Source: Crocinitomicaceae bacterium (GTDB lineage: Bacteria > Bacteroidota > Bacteroidia > Flavobacteriales_D > Crocinitomicaceae). Taken from it: a stretch of DNA of 64,000 nt. The DNA lies in the NCBI GenBank assembly GCA_024643545.1, contig JAHEMR010000010.1, forward strand, positions 27,529-91,528. The letters run 5' to 3'. Of this stretch, positions 28,600 to 36,814 are shown piece after piece; positions within the stretch are counted from its first letter, which is position 1, and the number at the start of each line of letters is the position of its first letter. The position numbers were made by a program, and so were the translations under genes. Below the pieces are notes generated by a model that saw nothing but the letters and a program-made list of their open reading frames with translations, ran no database searches and had not been told where the DNA came from.

Positions 28600-29652
28600 T
28601 TATTTTTTTGTTTGTTTTCGTTCAACCGTTATGAATCCGAGTTTAAAAAAGGTTGACTTCACTTGTTCATCTTCTTTTTCAACGTAGGTTATAGGGATAT
28701 TGACGGATTGAGCAAGGTAGTTTGTAATAGTGGTATATTTATCTGCGGTACTCGGTTTTGCTGTTCCAAAAAGTTTTTCGTTTCCTTTTTGAATAACGAA
28801 TTCACGAAATCCAATCGTTTCATTGTTCTCAGTAACTTTATTATTCGTAGGTGTTTGAATTGGTTTTGGATTTACCACTGCTAATTCAATGGGATCTACA
28901 ATGGCTGGCATCAGGTAATATGACTGTGCATTCGGTATTTGTTCCACTTGCGGATAAACCTCTTGGACAATGCAATCACGTGTGTCATTCGGACGCAGCT
29001 CTATGTGTTCTACTTTACTGTTTTTTGGCGTTGGTGATACATTTTTATTGACTTCATTTGTGGCAGCAATGTGTGATTTTGTTCTATTTTGCTCTACTTT
29101 TAATTGTTTCCTCCCTATTTTGCTGGCTGATCTTACTTGTACGTCATTACTGGGCCAGTTCAAAAACAACAACAAAATAATACTTGCCGCAGCGGCGTAT
29201 GAAAAATACACGCGGAAAGGAATGACTCTGCCCTTTTCTTTGGTCAGTGTTTTTATGGATGGAAATAGAATCCCTGAATTAGGGATAAGTTTCGTTTGTT
29301 GAACTTGTTCCCAATGACTTATTAACTCTTGATCCACTTTGAGTAGGCATTCAAACTCTTTTTCTTCTTGAATGGATAAAAGTCCTTCCATTTTGGCAAT
29401 TGACATTTTTTCTTTCTCGGAACCTTCTTCGGTTTTATATGCAACTGGATTGAACGATTCCTTTTTTAATAAGGAAGAATGGTCAAAATCGATTGCATCC
29501 GTATCATTCATATAAATCAACGACTCGTCCAAATCACCCATTTCAGGATGTTCACGTAAAAGTTCCTTCAATTGAATCAATTGATCCGCTGAAAGGCGAC
29601 CTTCGATGGCATCCAGCATTCGTGCTTCCAAATGTTCTTTCGACCAATTCAT
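28600..29652 (-). CDS. Putative anti-sigma factor (single TM)
   Basis: 350 residues. The N-terminal 130 residues are helical and acidic (EARMLDAIEGRLSADQLIQL), then one TM at about residues 150-166 (AAAASIILLLFL), and a periplasmic part of 180 residues without recognisable domain. The ATG overlaps the sigma factor stop codon as ATGA, so translation is coupled. No HxxxCxxC zinc motif is visible, so this is not a classical ZAS anti-sigma factor; the N-terminal domain instead resembles the zinc-free type that many Bacteroidota encode beside ECF sigma genes. Confidence 0.65.
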   Translation of the reverse strand: MNWSKEHLEARMLDAIEGRLSADQLIQLKELLREHPEMGDLDESLIYMNDTDAIDFDHSSLLKKESFNPVAYKTEEGSEKEKMSIAKMEGLLSIQEEKEFECLLKVDQELISHWEQVQQTKLIPNSGILFPSIKTLTKEKGRVIPFRVYFSYAAAASIILLLFLNWPSNDVQVRSASKIGRKQLKVEQNRTKSHIAATNEVNKNVSPTPKNSKVEHIELRPNDTRDCIVQEVYPQVEQIPNAQSYYLMPAIVDPIELAVVNPKPIQTPTNNKVTENNETIGFREFVIQKGNEKLFGTAKPSTADKYTTITNYLAQSVNIPITYVEKEDEQVKSTFFKLGFITVERKQTKK

Positions 29653-30134
29653 ATTAATACTTCAACTTGTCCAATGTAGGCTTTCAAAAATTTTCTCGCC
29701 CTAAAAATATACACTTTCACTTGATCTTCGCTTAATCCAGACATTTCGGCAATTTCTTGATACGAATATCCCTCGTAATCTCTTAATGTCAAAACAGTGC
29801 GTTGTATTTCTGACAAGCGCCTTACCCCTTCGTCAATTTTCTCTTGGACATCAAATGGGATTTGTTCTTCTGTTTGATGTACATTAATTGTTGCGAGGTG
29901 ATTCTGCTGTAATTTAGCTCTTCGCGACCTATCAATTTGCGCGTTTACGACGGTGCGAAACAAATAAGATTTAACCTTGTTGTTGTCTACCTGATCAATT
30001 CTTACCCACAATTTTTCATAGGCATCTTGAACAAAATCTTTTGCTAAATCTGAGTCGTTCAGATTTTTCAATGCAAACCGATACAATCGATCCGCAAAGT
30101 CCTTCACACTTTGATTATACTCACTTACCGTCAT
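29649..30134 (-). CDS. ECF RNA polymerase sigma factor
   Basis: 161 residues. Region 2 includes FVQDAYEKLWVRID and VKSYLFRTVVNAQIDRSRR; region 4 has LSEIQRTVLTLRDYEGYSYQEIAEMSGLSEDQVKVYIFRARKFLK, the sigma-70 family helix-turn-helix. No C-terminal extension. It is the first gene of the sigma/anti-sigma/barrel unit. A TGGCTTTG box one base off consensus ends 5 nt before its ATG, so its message may also be nearly leaderless and autoregulated. Confidence 0.9.
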   Translation of the reverse strand: MTVSEYNQSVKDFADRLYRFALKNLNDSDLAKDFVQDAYEKLWVRIDQVDNNKVKSYLFRTVVNAQIDRSRRAKLQQNHLATINVHQTEEQIPFDVQEKIDEGVRRLSEIQRTVLTLRDYEGYSYQEIAEMSGLSEDQVKVYIFRARKFLKAYIGQVEVLI

Positions 30135-30187
30135 AATACCAAAGCCAAGACGTGCATCTTAAGCAAAAGTTACACATCAATAATTGA

Positions 30188-31462
30188 TTATTTTCCTTGG
30201 TATTTTTTCTTGTATTTCTGATACAATTTTAATTGGAAATTTTCGGAAGAAACGATTTGACCATGAAAAATTAGGGTTGAAACTTGATTTGTTTTCATAT
30301 CCAACGCAGGACCTTTGGAAATAAACAAGGTAGCCGATTTACCTGATTCAATTGAACCAAATTCCTTGTCAATACCCATTATTTTACATGCATTCAATGA
30401 AACAGATACTAATGCTTCTTCTTCTGTTAATCCGTAGGCCATTGCCGTACCTGCTTGAAATGGTAAATTTCGTGCGTTCATTGCTTCCATGTCTCCTGCA
30501 TTTTGCAAACAGAAAAGGATTCCTTGTTTTTGGAGAAGTGCAGGCATTGCATATGGCAAATTCACATCATCTTCTTCTCTTTCCGGCAACATGTGAACAC
30601 GATTCAACATAACCGGAATCTTTGCGTCTTTTAAGCGTTTACCCACCATATGTGCTTCGTAACCACCAATAATTACGGGGAATTTCAAGTTGAATTTTTC
30701 TACAAACTCGATAATGTCCAAAATTTGCTGCATGCCATCTGCGTGAAAATACACGCGTTTTGTGCCAACGAAGCATGCTTTCATTGCTTCCAAGCGAAGG
30801 TCATCGATTGATTTCGCGCCTTTCGCATATACTTCAGCCAGGGTGAAGAAATCCATGATTTCCTCTTTTTCTTTTTGATAGTTTGTATTCCTAGTCTTTG
30901 GTGCTGGTTCGGCCCACCATCCACCACCTTGTGTGCTTGATGGCCAGTTCACATGAATTCCGTCATCGGCTAAAACCGTTGCGTCTTCCCAGTTCCATCC
31001 AGATAAAAACATCACAGCTGAAGAACCAGAAATCGTTCCACCGCGAGGAGTGGATTGCGTCAACATCACCCCATTCGTTCTAACCGTTTCAATCACCCTT
31101 GATTCAACGTTGAATGCTACCTGGGTACGAACATGTGGATTTAACTCACCGACATCATTGAAATCTCGGGTTGCGCGGACAGCATCAATTTCTGTTAAAC
31201 CCAAGGTAGAATTTGCCGCTACTAATCCGGGATAAACGTGTTGATTTTGCGCGTCAATTATTGTATCCCAGTCTTTGCGTTGTACGGCGTTGGTAAGGGA
31301 GTTTTTCACAAACAAAATTTTTCCCTCAGCAATACCAATTGCAGCTGTTTCAACTACTTCTCCATTACCAATATGTGCGGTCCCGTTAATGATTAAAATG
31401 CGTTGTGCATTTGCGACAGGAATCCATGCAAGGATGGTTAGAAATATGCGAATATTTTTCAT
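30188..31462 (-). CDS. Amidohydrolase-family protein with degenerate metal site
   Basis: About 425 residues with signal peptide (VANAQ). The metal-dependent hydrolase fold is indicated by the N-terminal beta-sandwich (INGTAHIGNGEVVETAAIGI), VYPGLVAA and the C-terminal GSIESGKSATLFI. The HxH that normally follows VYPG is absent (here VAANSTLG). YFHADG, GGYEAH and a later Asp remain. It is the smaller partner of the adjacent 1014-residue gene and starts 2 nt after its stop; the two are normally paired in Bacteroidota. Peptidase or imidazolonepropionase-like activity has been suggested for relatives; here catalysis is doubtful. Confidence 0.75.
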   Translation of the reverse strand: MKNIRIFLTILAWIPVANAQRILIINGTAHIGNGEVVETAAIGIAEGKILFVKNSLTNAVQRKDWDTIIDAQNQHVYPGLVAANSTLGLTEIDAVRATRDFNDVGELNPHVRTQVAFNVESRVIETVRTNGVMLTQSTPRGGTISGSSAVMFLSGWNWEDATVLADDGIHVNWPSSTQGGGWWAEPAPKTRNTNYQKEKEEIMDFFTLAEVYAKGAKSIDDLRLEAMKACFVGTKRVYFHADGMQQILDIIEFVEKFNLKFPVIIGGYEAHMVGKRLKDAKIPVMLNRVHMLPEREEDDVNLPYAMPALLQKQGILFCLQNAGDMEAMNARNLPFQAGTAMAYGLTEEEALVSVSLNACKIMGIDKEFGSIESGKSATLFISKGPALDMKTNQVSTLIFHGQIVSSENFQLKLYQKYKKKYQGK

Positions 31463-31464
31463 GA

Positions 31465-34400
31465 TCAATGTGTATTTTCTCCCGTTTCACCTTCCTCACC
31501 TAAGGTATCACAGTGATAGTGTTTTCTTGGTTTTTTGACAAACGGTGTGGTTTTTTCTCCGTTTTCATTTGCATTCAACATTTTAGCAATGATTCGAGCA
31601 CGTTCTGCTTCGTTGCGTTCATTTTGAGATTGATCTTTCGCCGCGTCATACAAGATAACCCCGTCAACAATCGTAAATTGCACTTTAGCTTTGATACTTA
31701 ATGGATTGTCTGTCCAAAGCACTAAATCGGCGTCTTTTCCGACTCTAACGCTTCCCATTCGGTCATCTAGGTGTAAGAGTTTGGCTGGATTCAATGTTAC
31801 CATCTTCAGCGCTTCTTCTTCACTCATTCCTCCGTATTTAATGCTCTTTGCTGCTTCTTGATTTAGTCGTCGGCCCATTTCTGCATCATCTGAGTTAATG
31901 CTGACAATTACTCTTTGGTCTGCCATTAATTTTGCGTTGTAAGGAATGGCATCATTTACTTCAAATTTGTATGCCCACCAATCGGAAAAGGTAGAGCCAC
32001 CAACACCATGTTTTTTCATTTTATCCGCCACTTTATATCCTTCAAGAATGTGGGTAAATGTATTGATGTGAAAGCCCATGGAATCCGCCACATGCATGAG
32101 CATATTGATTTCCGATTGTACATAAGAGTGACAGGTTACAAAGCGCTGGCTATCCATAATTTCTACAAGTACATCTAATTCTAAGTCGCGTCTTGGCTGA
32201 ATCAATGTTTGCTTATTATTATACGCTTCCCAATCTGCTTTGTAAGCGCGTGCACGGTAAAAAGCATCATAAAAAACTTGTTCTACACCCATACGCGTTT
32301 GCGGAAAACGGGAAGTATTATAATCGCCCCAATTGGATTGCTTCACATTTTCACCCAACGCACATTTGATGAATTTTGGCGCGTTTGGAATGAGCATTTC
32401 ATCCGGATTCGATCCCCATTTCAATTTGATTAATGCTGAACATCCACCGATTGGATTAGCAGATCCATGTAGCAATTGAGCTGCTGTTACACCACCTGCT
32501 AATTGACGGTAAATATTAATGTCATCTGGATTAACCACATCTGCAATACTGACTTCAGCAGTCACCGCTTGACCTGCTTCATTCACTCCTTTCGAAATGG
32601 CAATGTGCGAATGCTCGTCGATGATTCCTGCCGTAAGGTGCATTCCTTTTCCGTCGATAATAATTGCTGAACTCGGAGCTGAAATGGAATTATTTTTAGC
32701 GACATTGACAATTTTACCATTTTCAATCAAAACCGAGACATTTTTCAAAACTCCATCTGCTTCATTGGTCCAAACAGTCGCATTTTTCACCAAGATAGTT
32801 TGACTTTTTGGAGAAGTTTCCATTCCGAAAGCCATATTTGGCAACCAAGGACGCGCAATAAACGAAGTATCTTTCTTGAGTTCCGTTGCTTTCACAGGAT
32901 CGGGTGATTTGTCCGTTCGAATGCCAGACCAAACAATCCAATTTCCAAAAGAATTTGTTCCATCCCCTTCAAAAATGGCTGCATTTCGTGTCATTTTTCC
33001 ATGAAGTTGAACGATTCCTGGATTGGATTTATCACACGAAGAAAACTGAATCGTGATATCATTTTCAACCAACTGTACAGATGCTTTTTTGGTTGTCGTG
33101 TCCAACAGAGTTGCATTCGCTTTGCTCGCTAATTTCACCTTCCCACTTGGACGTTCATTCGAACCTTCGATTTCTAAGTCGTATTTCTCGCCGTCAACTA
33201 ACAGATTATATTTTCCTACAATACTCGGTCCTGCAATGGCTTTTATTTGTGATTTTTCACCTTGAATCCAAGCATCTAACAACTGAGCTTCCGTTGTAAA
33301 TGGATCAGATGAATACACTGAGAAATTGGCAAATTTCCCTGCTTCCAAGGTACCCAATTCACTTCCTACTCCTAATTCTTTCGCTGGATTTATTGTCAAC
33401 GCGGCCAAAGCTGCATCCACTGGTAAGCCCCTAGCGATTGCAAGTCTCACATTTTTCCAAAATTGCTCTGCAGATTTAAGTCCATTCGTTGTGATGCAAA
33501 AAGGCACACCATTTTGAAATAAGTAAAGTGGATTCGAAGGTGCCAATTCCCAATGTTTCAAATCACTTAAAGGAATTTGACGTGCAATGTACGGATCTCT
33601 CAATTCAAAAGGTTCAGGGAAATTTATCGGAATTACTATTGTTCGATGAATGTTTTTAATCGCGTCAATCGCAGCATATTCGTTTCCTGAACCGATATAG
33701 CACACGTTTAACTTGTGTTCTTTCATGATTTTTTCTGCACGCAAAATCTCCCATTTATCTTCCGTTTTGAAGAACATAGGTAATTTCATTTGATTGGACC
33801 AAGCATCCAAGGAAATCGAAAATTCGTTTTGCGGTGAAGACGTGTAGTAGGATAAATCAAATAATGCTTGACGCATCAAGGCAATCGAACCCATTTGAGC
33901 AGAGGGATATCCTTCAGGTGACGAGCCCTTTGAAAAGGATAAGAATTGTGCAGCATCACCTTTGATCATTTGTTTGTTGACCTGGTCATTTCCTAACGAG
34001 ACAAGCGCTCCTGTACCTCGCACCATTCCATCCATTAAGTGGCTAACTGCATAACCAAATCCTTGCTGCATCAACGTTTCATTTGTTTTTGCGTCAATCG
34101 CATACGAATTTGCAGCTTTAAATTCCGGATGAATTGCTTCATTCCAATAAAAGGCCCCATCCTTTTCTACTTTTGATTGAGTACGAAACCCACCTTCATG
34201 AAAGGTAGTTTTTGGTTGTCCAATATTGGAATACAATTCAATAAAAGAAGGCACTACCGTCTTGCCTGAATAGTCAATTATTACAGATTGATTTGCTTTA
34301 ATTGACGGAGCGATTTCTTTTATTTTACCATCCACCAATAACATATCTGCTTTCTCCCAAATGACTGATGGGGATACATAAATTCGTGCGTTCTGAATGA

Positions 34401-34509
34401 GAATTGACTTTGGTTCGGATTTTTTAACGCCATTTTCTGGCCCAAATTGTGCAAATACGGGAAGAAATTGAAACGTTAAAAAGATTGAGAAGAATATGCT
34501 TTTTTTCAT
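31465..34509 (-). CDS. Tandem-domain secreted amidohydrolase
   Basis: 1014 residues with signal peptide (PVFAQ) and two amidohydrolase domains. The N-terminal domain (about 30-420) has VVPSFIELYSNIGQ, where HxH should be, so it seems catalytically dead. The C-terminal domain (about 560-960) keeps TAGIIDEHSHIAIS with HSH, FHINTFTHILEG, and INSDDAEMGRRLNQEA with the catalytic Asp, and ends LDDRMGSVRVGKDADLVLW. It lies immediately upstream of the smaller degenerate partner and 33 nt downstream of alkD. Periplasmic metallo-hydrolase, probably on an N-acyl or cyclic amide; substrate not identifiable. Confidence 0.85.
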   Translation of the reverse strand: MKKSIFFSIFLTFQFLPVFAQFGPENGVKKSEPKSILIQNARIYVSPSVIWEKADMLLVDGKIKEIAPSIKANQSVIIDYSGKTVVPSFIELYSNIGQPKTTFHEGGFRTQSKVEKDGAFYWNEAIHPEFKAANSYAIDAKTNETLMQQGFGYAVSHLMDGMVRGTGALVSLGNDQVNKQMIKGDAAQFLSFSKGSSPEGYPSAQMGSIALMRQALFDLSYYTSSPQNEFSISLDAWSNQMKLPMFFKTEDKWEILRAEKIMKEHKLNVCYIGSGNEYAAIDAIKNIHRTIVIPINFPEPFELRDPYIARQIPLSDLKHWELAPSNPLYLFQNGVPFCITTNGLKSAEQFWKNVRLAIARGLPVDAALAALTINPAKELGVGSELGTLEAGKFANFSVYSSDPFTTEAQLLDAWIQGEKSQIKAIAGPSIVGKYNLLVDGEKYDLEIEGSNERPSGKVKLASKANATLLDTTTKKASVQLVENDITIQFSSCDKSNPGIVQLHGKMTRNAAIFEGDGTNSFGNWIVWSGIRTDKSPDPVKATELKKDTSFIARPWLPNMAFGMETSPKSQTILVKNATVWTNEADGVLKNVSVLIENGKIVNVAKNNSISAPSSAIIIDGKGMHLTAGIIDEHSHIAISKGVNEAGQAVTAEVSIADVVNPDDINIYRQLAGGVTAAQLLHGSANPIGGCSALIKLKWGSNPDEMLIPNAPKFIKCALGENVKQSNWGDYNTSRFPQTRMGVEQVFYDAFYRARAYKADWEAYNNKQTLIQPRRDLELDVLVEIMDSQRFVTCHSYVQSEINMLMHVADSMGFHINTFTHILEGYKVADKMKKHGVGGSTFSDWWAYKFEVNDAIPYNAKLMADQRVIVSINSDDAEMGRRLNQEAAKSIKYGGMSEEEALKMVTLNPAKLLHLDDRMGSVRVGKDADLVLWTDNPLSIKAKVQFTIVDGVILYDAAKDQSQNERNEAERARIIAKMLNANENGEKTTPFVKKPRKHYHCDTLGEEGETGENTH

Positions 34510-34542
34510 AGGATGGTGAAATTACAAAAAAGTGTTGAGATT

Positions 34543-35217
34543 TTAGGGGACATATTTCATTGCTTCACGATAAGCCAATCCTTTCAATTCTTCAACTTGA
34601 ACAACAGCCCGAACCCATTCTGGATTCCATTTAGAAACCTCTCTCAAACTCCAACCAATTGCCTTTTGAATAAAAAATTCTTTGTTCCATTTTAACGTAT
34701 GGATGTATCCTTGTTGCAAGCCAAGGTCTGTTTTATCCTTAAATTTCAATTGATAAATTAAACAGGTTCGATTAAGCCAAAATGATGGATGAGCGATCCA
34801 TTCAGCAATAATTGTTGGCATTTCCTCTGGAAACTTCTTGGCATATTTTCCAACAATATGGACGGCGATCCCGTCGATTGTATCCCACCAACTTTGATTA
34901 CTTAAAACAAAATAGATGTGTTCAATGTCAGACTTTTCATACGATTTGATGTTCCACGTTAACATCCAATCCAGAGCCAATTGATGGTATTCACGCTCTT
35001 CTTTCTGCCACAATTCACGGATTATATCCCAAGACTGACTGCGTGTTAGTGTTGAAGGTAAGCTCGCTTTCCAAGCACGCATTACATCTTTTCTTGGTCC
35101 ACTCATGACACCAAGGAAGGGGAATTTATTTTTCATATAATTCTCCATTGCCGTTACGCGTGAAGAATCTCTAACAAGCTCAAGGCGCTTGCTTAAATCA
35201 TCAATATATGCATTCAT
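34543..35217 (-). CDS. DNA alkylation repair protein, AlkD-like
   Basis: 224 residues of HEAT-like helical repeats as in AlkD/AlkC-type DNA glycosylases that remove 3-methyladenine and 7-methylguanine. FPFLGVMSGPRKDVMRAW near the N-terminus, TIDGIAVHIVGKYAKK in the middle and FIQKAIGWSLREVSKWNPEWV near the C-terminus match the family; the Asp and Trp positions of the lesion-binding cleft appear retained. ATG is just 15 nt downstream of the rnpB 3' end, which is only a T-rich run, so alkD probably relies on read-through from rnpB. Confidence 0.82.
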   Translation of the reverse strand: MNAYIDDLSKRLELVRDSSRVTAMENYMKNKFPFLGVMSGPRKDVMRAWKASLPSTLTRSQSWDIIRELWQKEEREYHQLALDWMLTWNIKSYEKSDIEHIYFVLSNQSWWDTIDGIAVHIVGKYAKKFPEEMPTIIAEWIAHPSFWLNRTCLIYQLKFKDKTDLGLQQGYIHTLKWNKEFFIQKAIGWSLREVSKWNPEWVRAVVQVEELKGLAYREAMKYVP

Positions 35218-35232
35218 GAAAAAAAGAAAAAA

Positions 35233-35615
35233 GGCAAATCATAAGCCGGGTTCTGTATCCTTTGTTGAATAATCAACGCAGTTATCTATCATTTATCTTG
35301 TTCCAAACTCACGCTTGGAATCCATCAACCTACCCTCCGAGATCGGACGAGCAGCCCTTTATGCATTGCTGCAATCCTCGGTTTATTTGGTCTTTCAGTT
35401 CGTAAGGTTTACCTTGCCTTTCACATCGCTGTCAAAGCGGTGAGCTCTTACCTCACCTTTTCACCTTTTCCTTTGCGCAAGCGCTCAGGTAGTTTTCCTT
35501 TCTGCGGCACTTTCTGTTCCCGAAAAATTCCTTTCTCGAGACCTTCCCGTTAGGAAGTACGACGCTCTGTACTGCCCGGACTTTCCTCTTTAAAAAAGCG
35601 ATAGACTGATTTGCC
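35233..35615 (-). ncRNA. rnpB: RNase P RNA (bacterial class A)
   Basis: On the minus strand the 5' part contains GAGGAAAGTCCGGGC and the 3' part ACAGAACCCGGCTTA, the two conserved blocks that pair to form P4 and flank the catalytic core. The termini pair as P1 (GGCAAATCA with TGATTTGCC), which sets the ends. A T-rich run (35218-35232) follows and makes a terminator. About 383 nt, normal for the class. A TACCTTTG box at 35620-35627 drives it. Confidence 0.93.
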
Positions 35616-35619
35616 TGCT

Positions 35620-35627
35620 CAAAGGTA
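35620..35627 (-). promoter_or_regulatory. TACCTTTG -7 box of rnpB
   Basis: Perfect TAnnTTTG on the minus strand, directly after the stop codon of the T9SS cargo gene. It ends 4 nt before the P1 helix of RNase P RNA. Confidence 0.6.
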
Positions 35628-36722
35628 TTAAAGTTTCGTCAGTTTTCGGACGATTGTTCCTTTATTGGTAAGTAAGTGGCAGAAATAAACACCAGGTTTC
35701 AAGTCTTGAATATCGATGTAAGCACTTTGAACACCATTAAAAGAGGCATTTAACGCTAGTTCACCCATCTGATTATAAAAAGCTACATTTTCTACGGCAA
35801 ATTGCGTTTCGAAAAAGCACAAATCTTCCGCCGGATTTGGGTAAATGGAAGCACTCAATGATAATTCGTTCATTCCTGCATCCAATCCTAGGTATTGATC
35901 TTGGAATTCGATGGAACTGATGTTTTGGTTGCCATTAACATTTGTCGCCACGACTTTCAATAGGTATTCTTTTTTTCCATTTGTCCACCATTCGTATTCC
36001 GTTCGGTCAATTGGTGGCGTTCCTATCCAACTTCCACTTCCGAAGAATGTTTGATAAATAGAGTCGATTTCATTGATGTCATGTCTCACACGTAATGCCT
36101 GAAAAGTACCTAGTGGTGTGGTTATCGTTCCCCATCCATCAACTTCCGTGTGGCGTTGACGGTGTTGAATGTATTTGATATCTGTAGCCGGATTCAAATC
36201 AACAAATGTATAACCACGTGAGTCATGGATATCCCCAAAAGTAAGTGGTAAACTGTAGCGCGTTTCAATTGTATCTGATTTAAACGGAACTCCTTGTCCT
36301 TGCACGTTGATCGAATATCCAATAGAAGTAATTGCACTCGTTGAACGCTTGGTGTATTGACTTAAATCGCTGATTTGAATGGGTAGAAAAGCGGATAACT
36401 GGTCAATTGGTAATTCGGTTGTTAAATTAAAATAAGTCGCAGCATAAGATCCCGCGAATGGTCCATACGTAGCTAAAATTAAAAACGAACCAAAACCAAT
36501 AGGAGTATAATCTTTCAAACTTTGTGTTGATGCAGTTAAACTACTGAAATCCCACGTGTGATTTGCACCTGTTGAAACAAAATCCAAGTTGGAATTTTGC
36601 ATTTGACTCATGCGAACCGTGTCGCCGGCATTGGCAAAATCACCAACAGAAAGAGAGATTTGAGCATTTAGCTCCCCCGATATTAGAATAATTGTACAAA
36701 CAGACAAAAACGATTTTAACAT
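35628..36722 (-). CDS. Secreted protein with T9SS type A sorting domain
   Basis: 364 residues with a signal peptide ending near LNAQ. The body is beta-rich and lacks a family that I recognise. The last 80 residues (from about SIYPNPAEDLCF) show the type A C-terminal sorting domain: YPNP, a central GELALNASF-like strand, and DLKPGVYFCHLLTNKGTIVRKLTKL-type end with the final GxY and KL pattern. It would be exported by the GldKLMN machinery. A TACATTTG box lies about 20 nt before the start. Confidence 0.85.
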   Translation of the reverse strand: MLKSFLSVCTIILISGELNAQISLSVGDFANAGDTVRMSQMQNSNLDFVSTGANHTWDFSSLTASTQSLKDYTPIGFGSFLILATYGPFAGSYAATYFNLTTELPIDQLSAFLPIQISDLSQYTKRSTSAITSIGYSINVQGQGVPFKSDTIETRYSLPLTFGDIHDSRGYTFVDLNPATDIKYIQHRQRHTEVDGWGTITTPLGTFQALRVRHDINEIDSIYQTFFGSGSWIGTPPIDRTEYEWWTNGKKEYLLKVVATNVNGNQNISSIEFQDQYLGLDAGMNELSLSASIYPNPAEDLCFFETQFAVENVAFYNQMGELALNASFNGVQSAYIDIQDLKPGVYFCHLLTNKGTIVRKLTKL

Positions 36723-36814
36723 AGCAAAAATTTAAGCACTCCAAATGTAATGAAAATAAAATCCAATGATTGCTTTTCTTCCGTGATTCTAAAAATGGAC
36801 TTAACTTTACAACA

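Noticed and set aside
36770..36814. ATG/TTG frame extending the helicase upstream to 36770
   Set aside because: It crosses the predicted promoter box at 36802-36809 and adds residues with no homology-like pattern.
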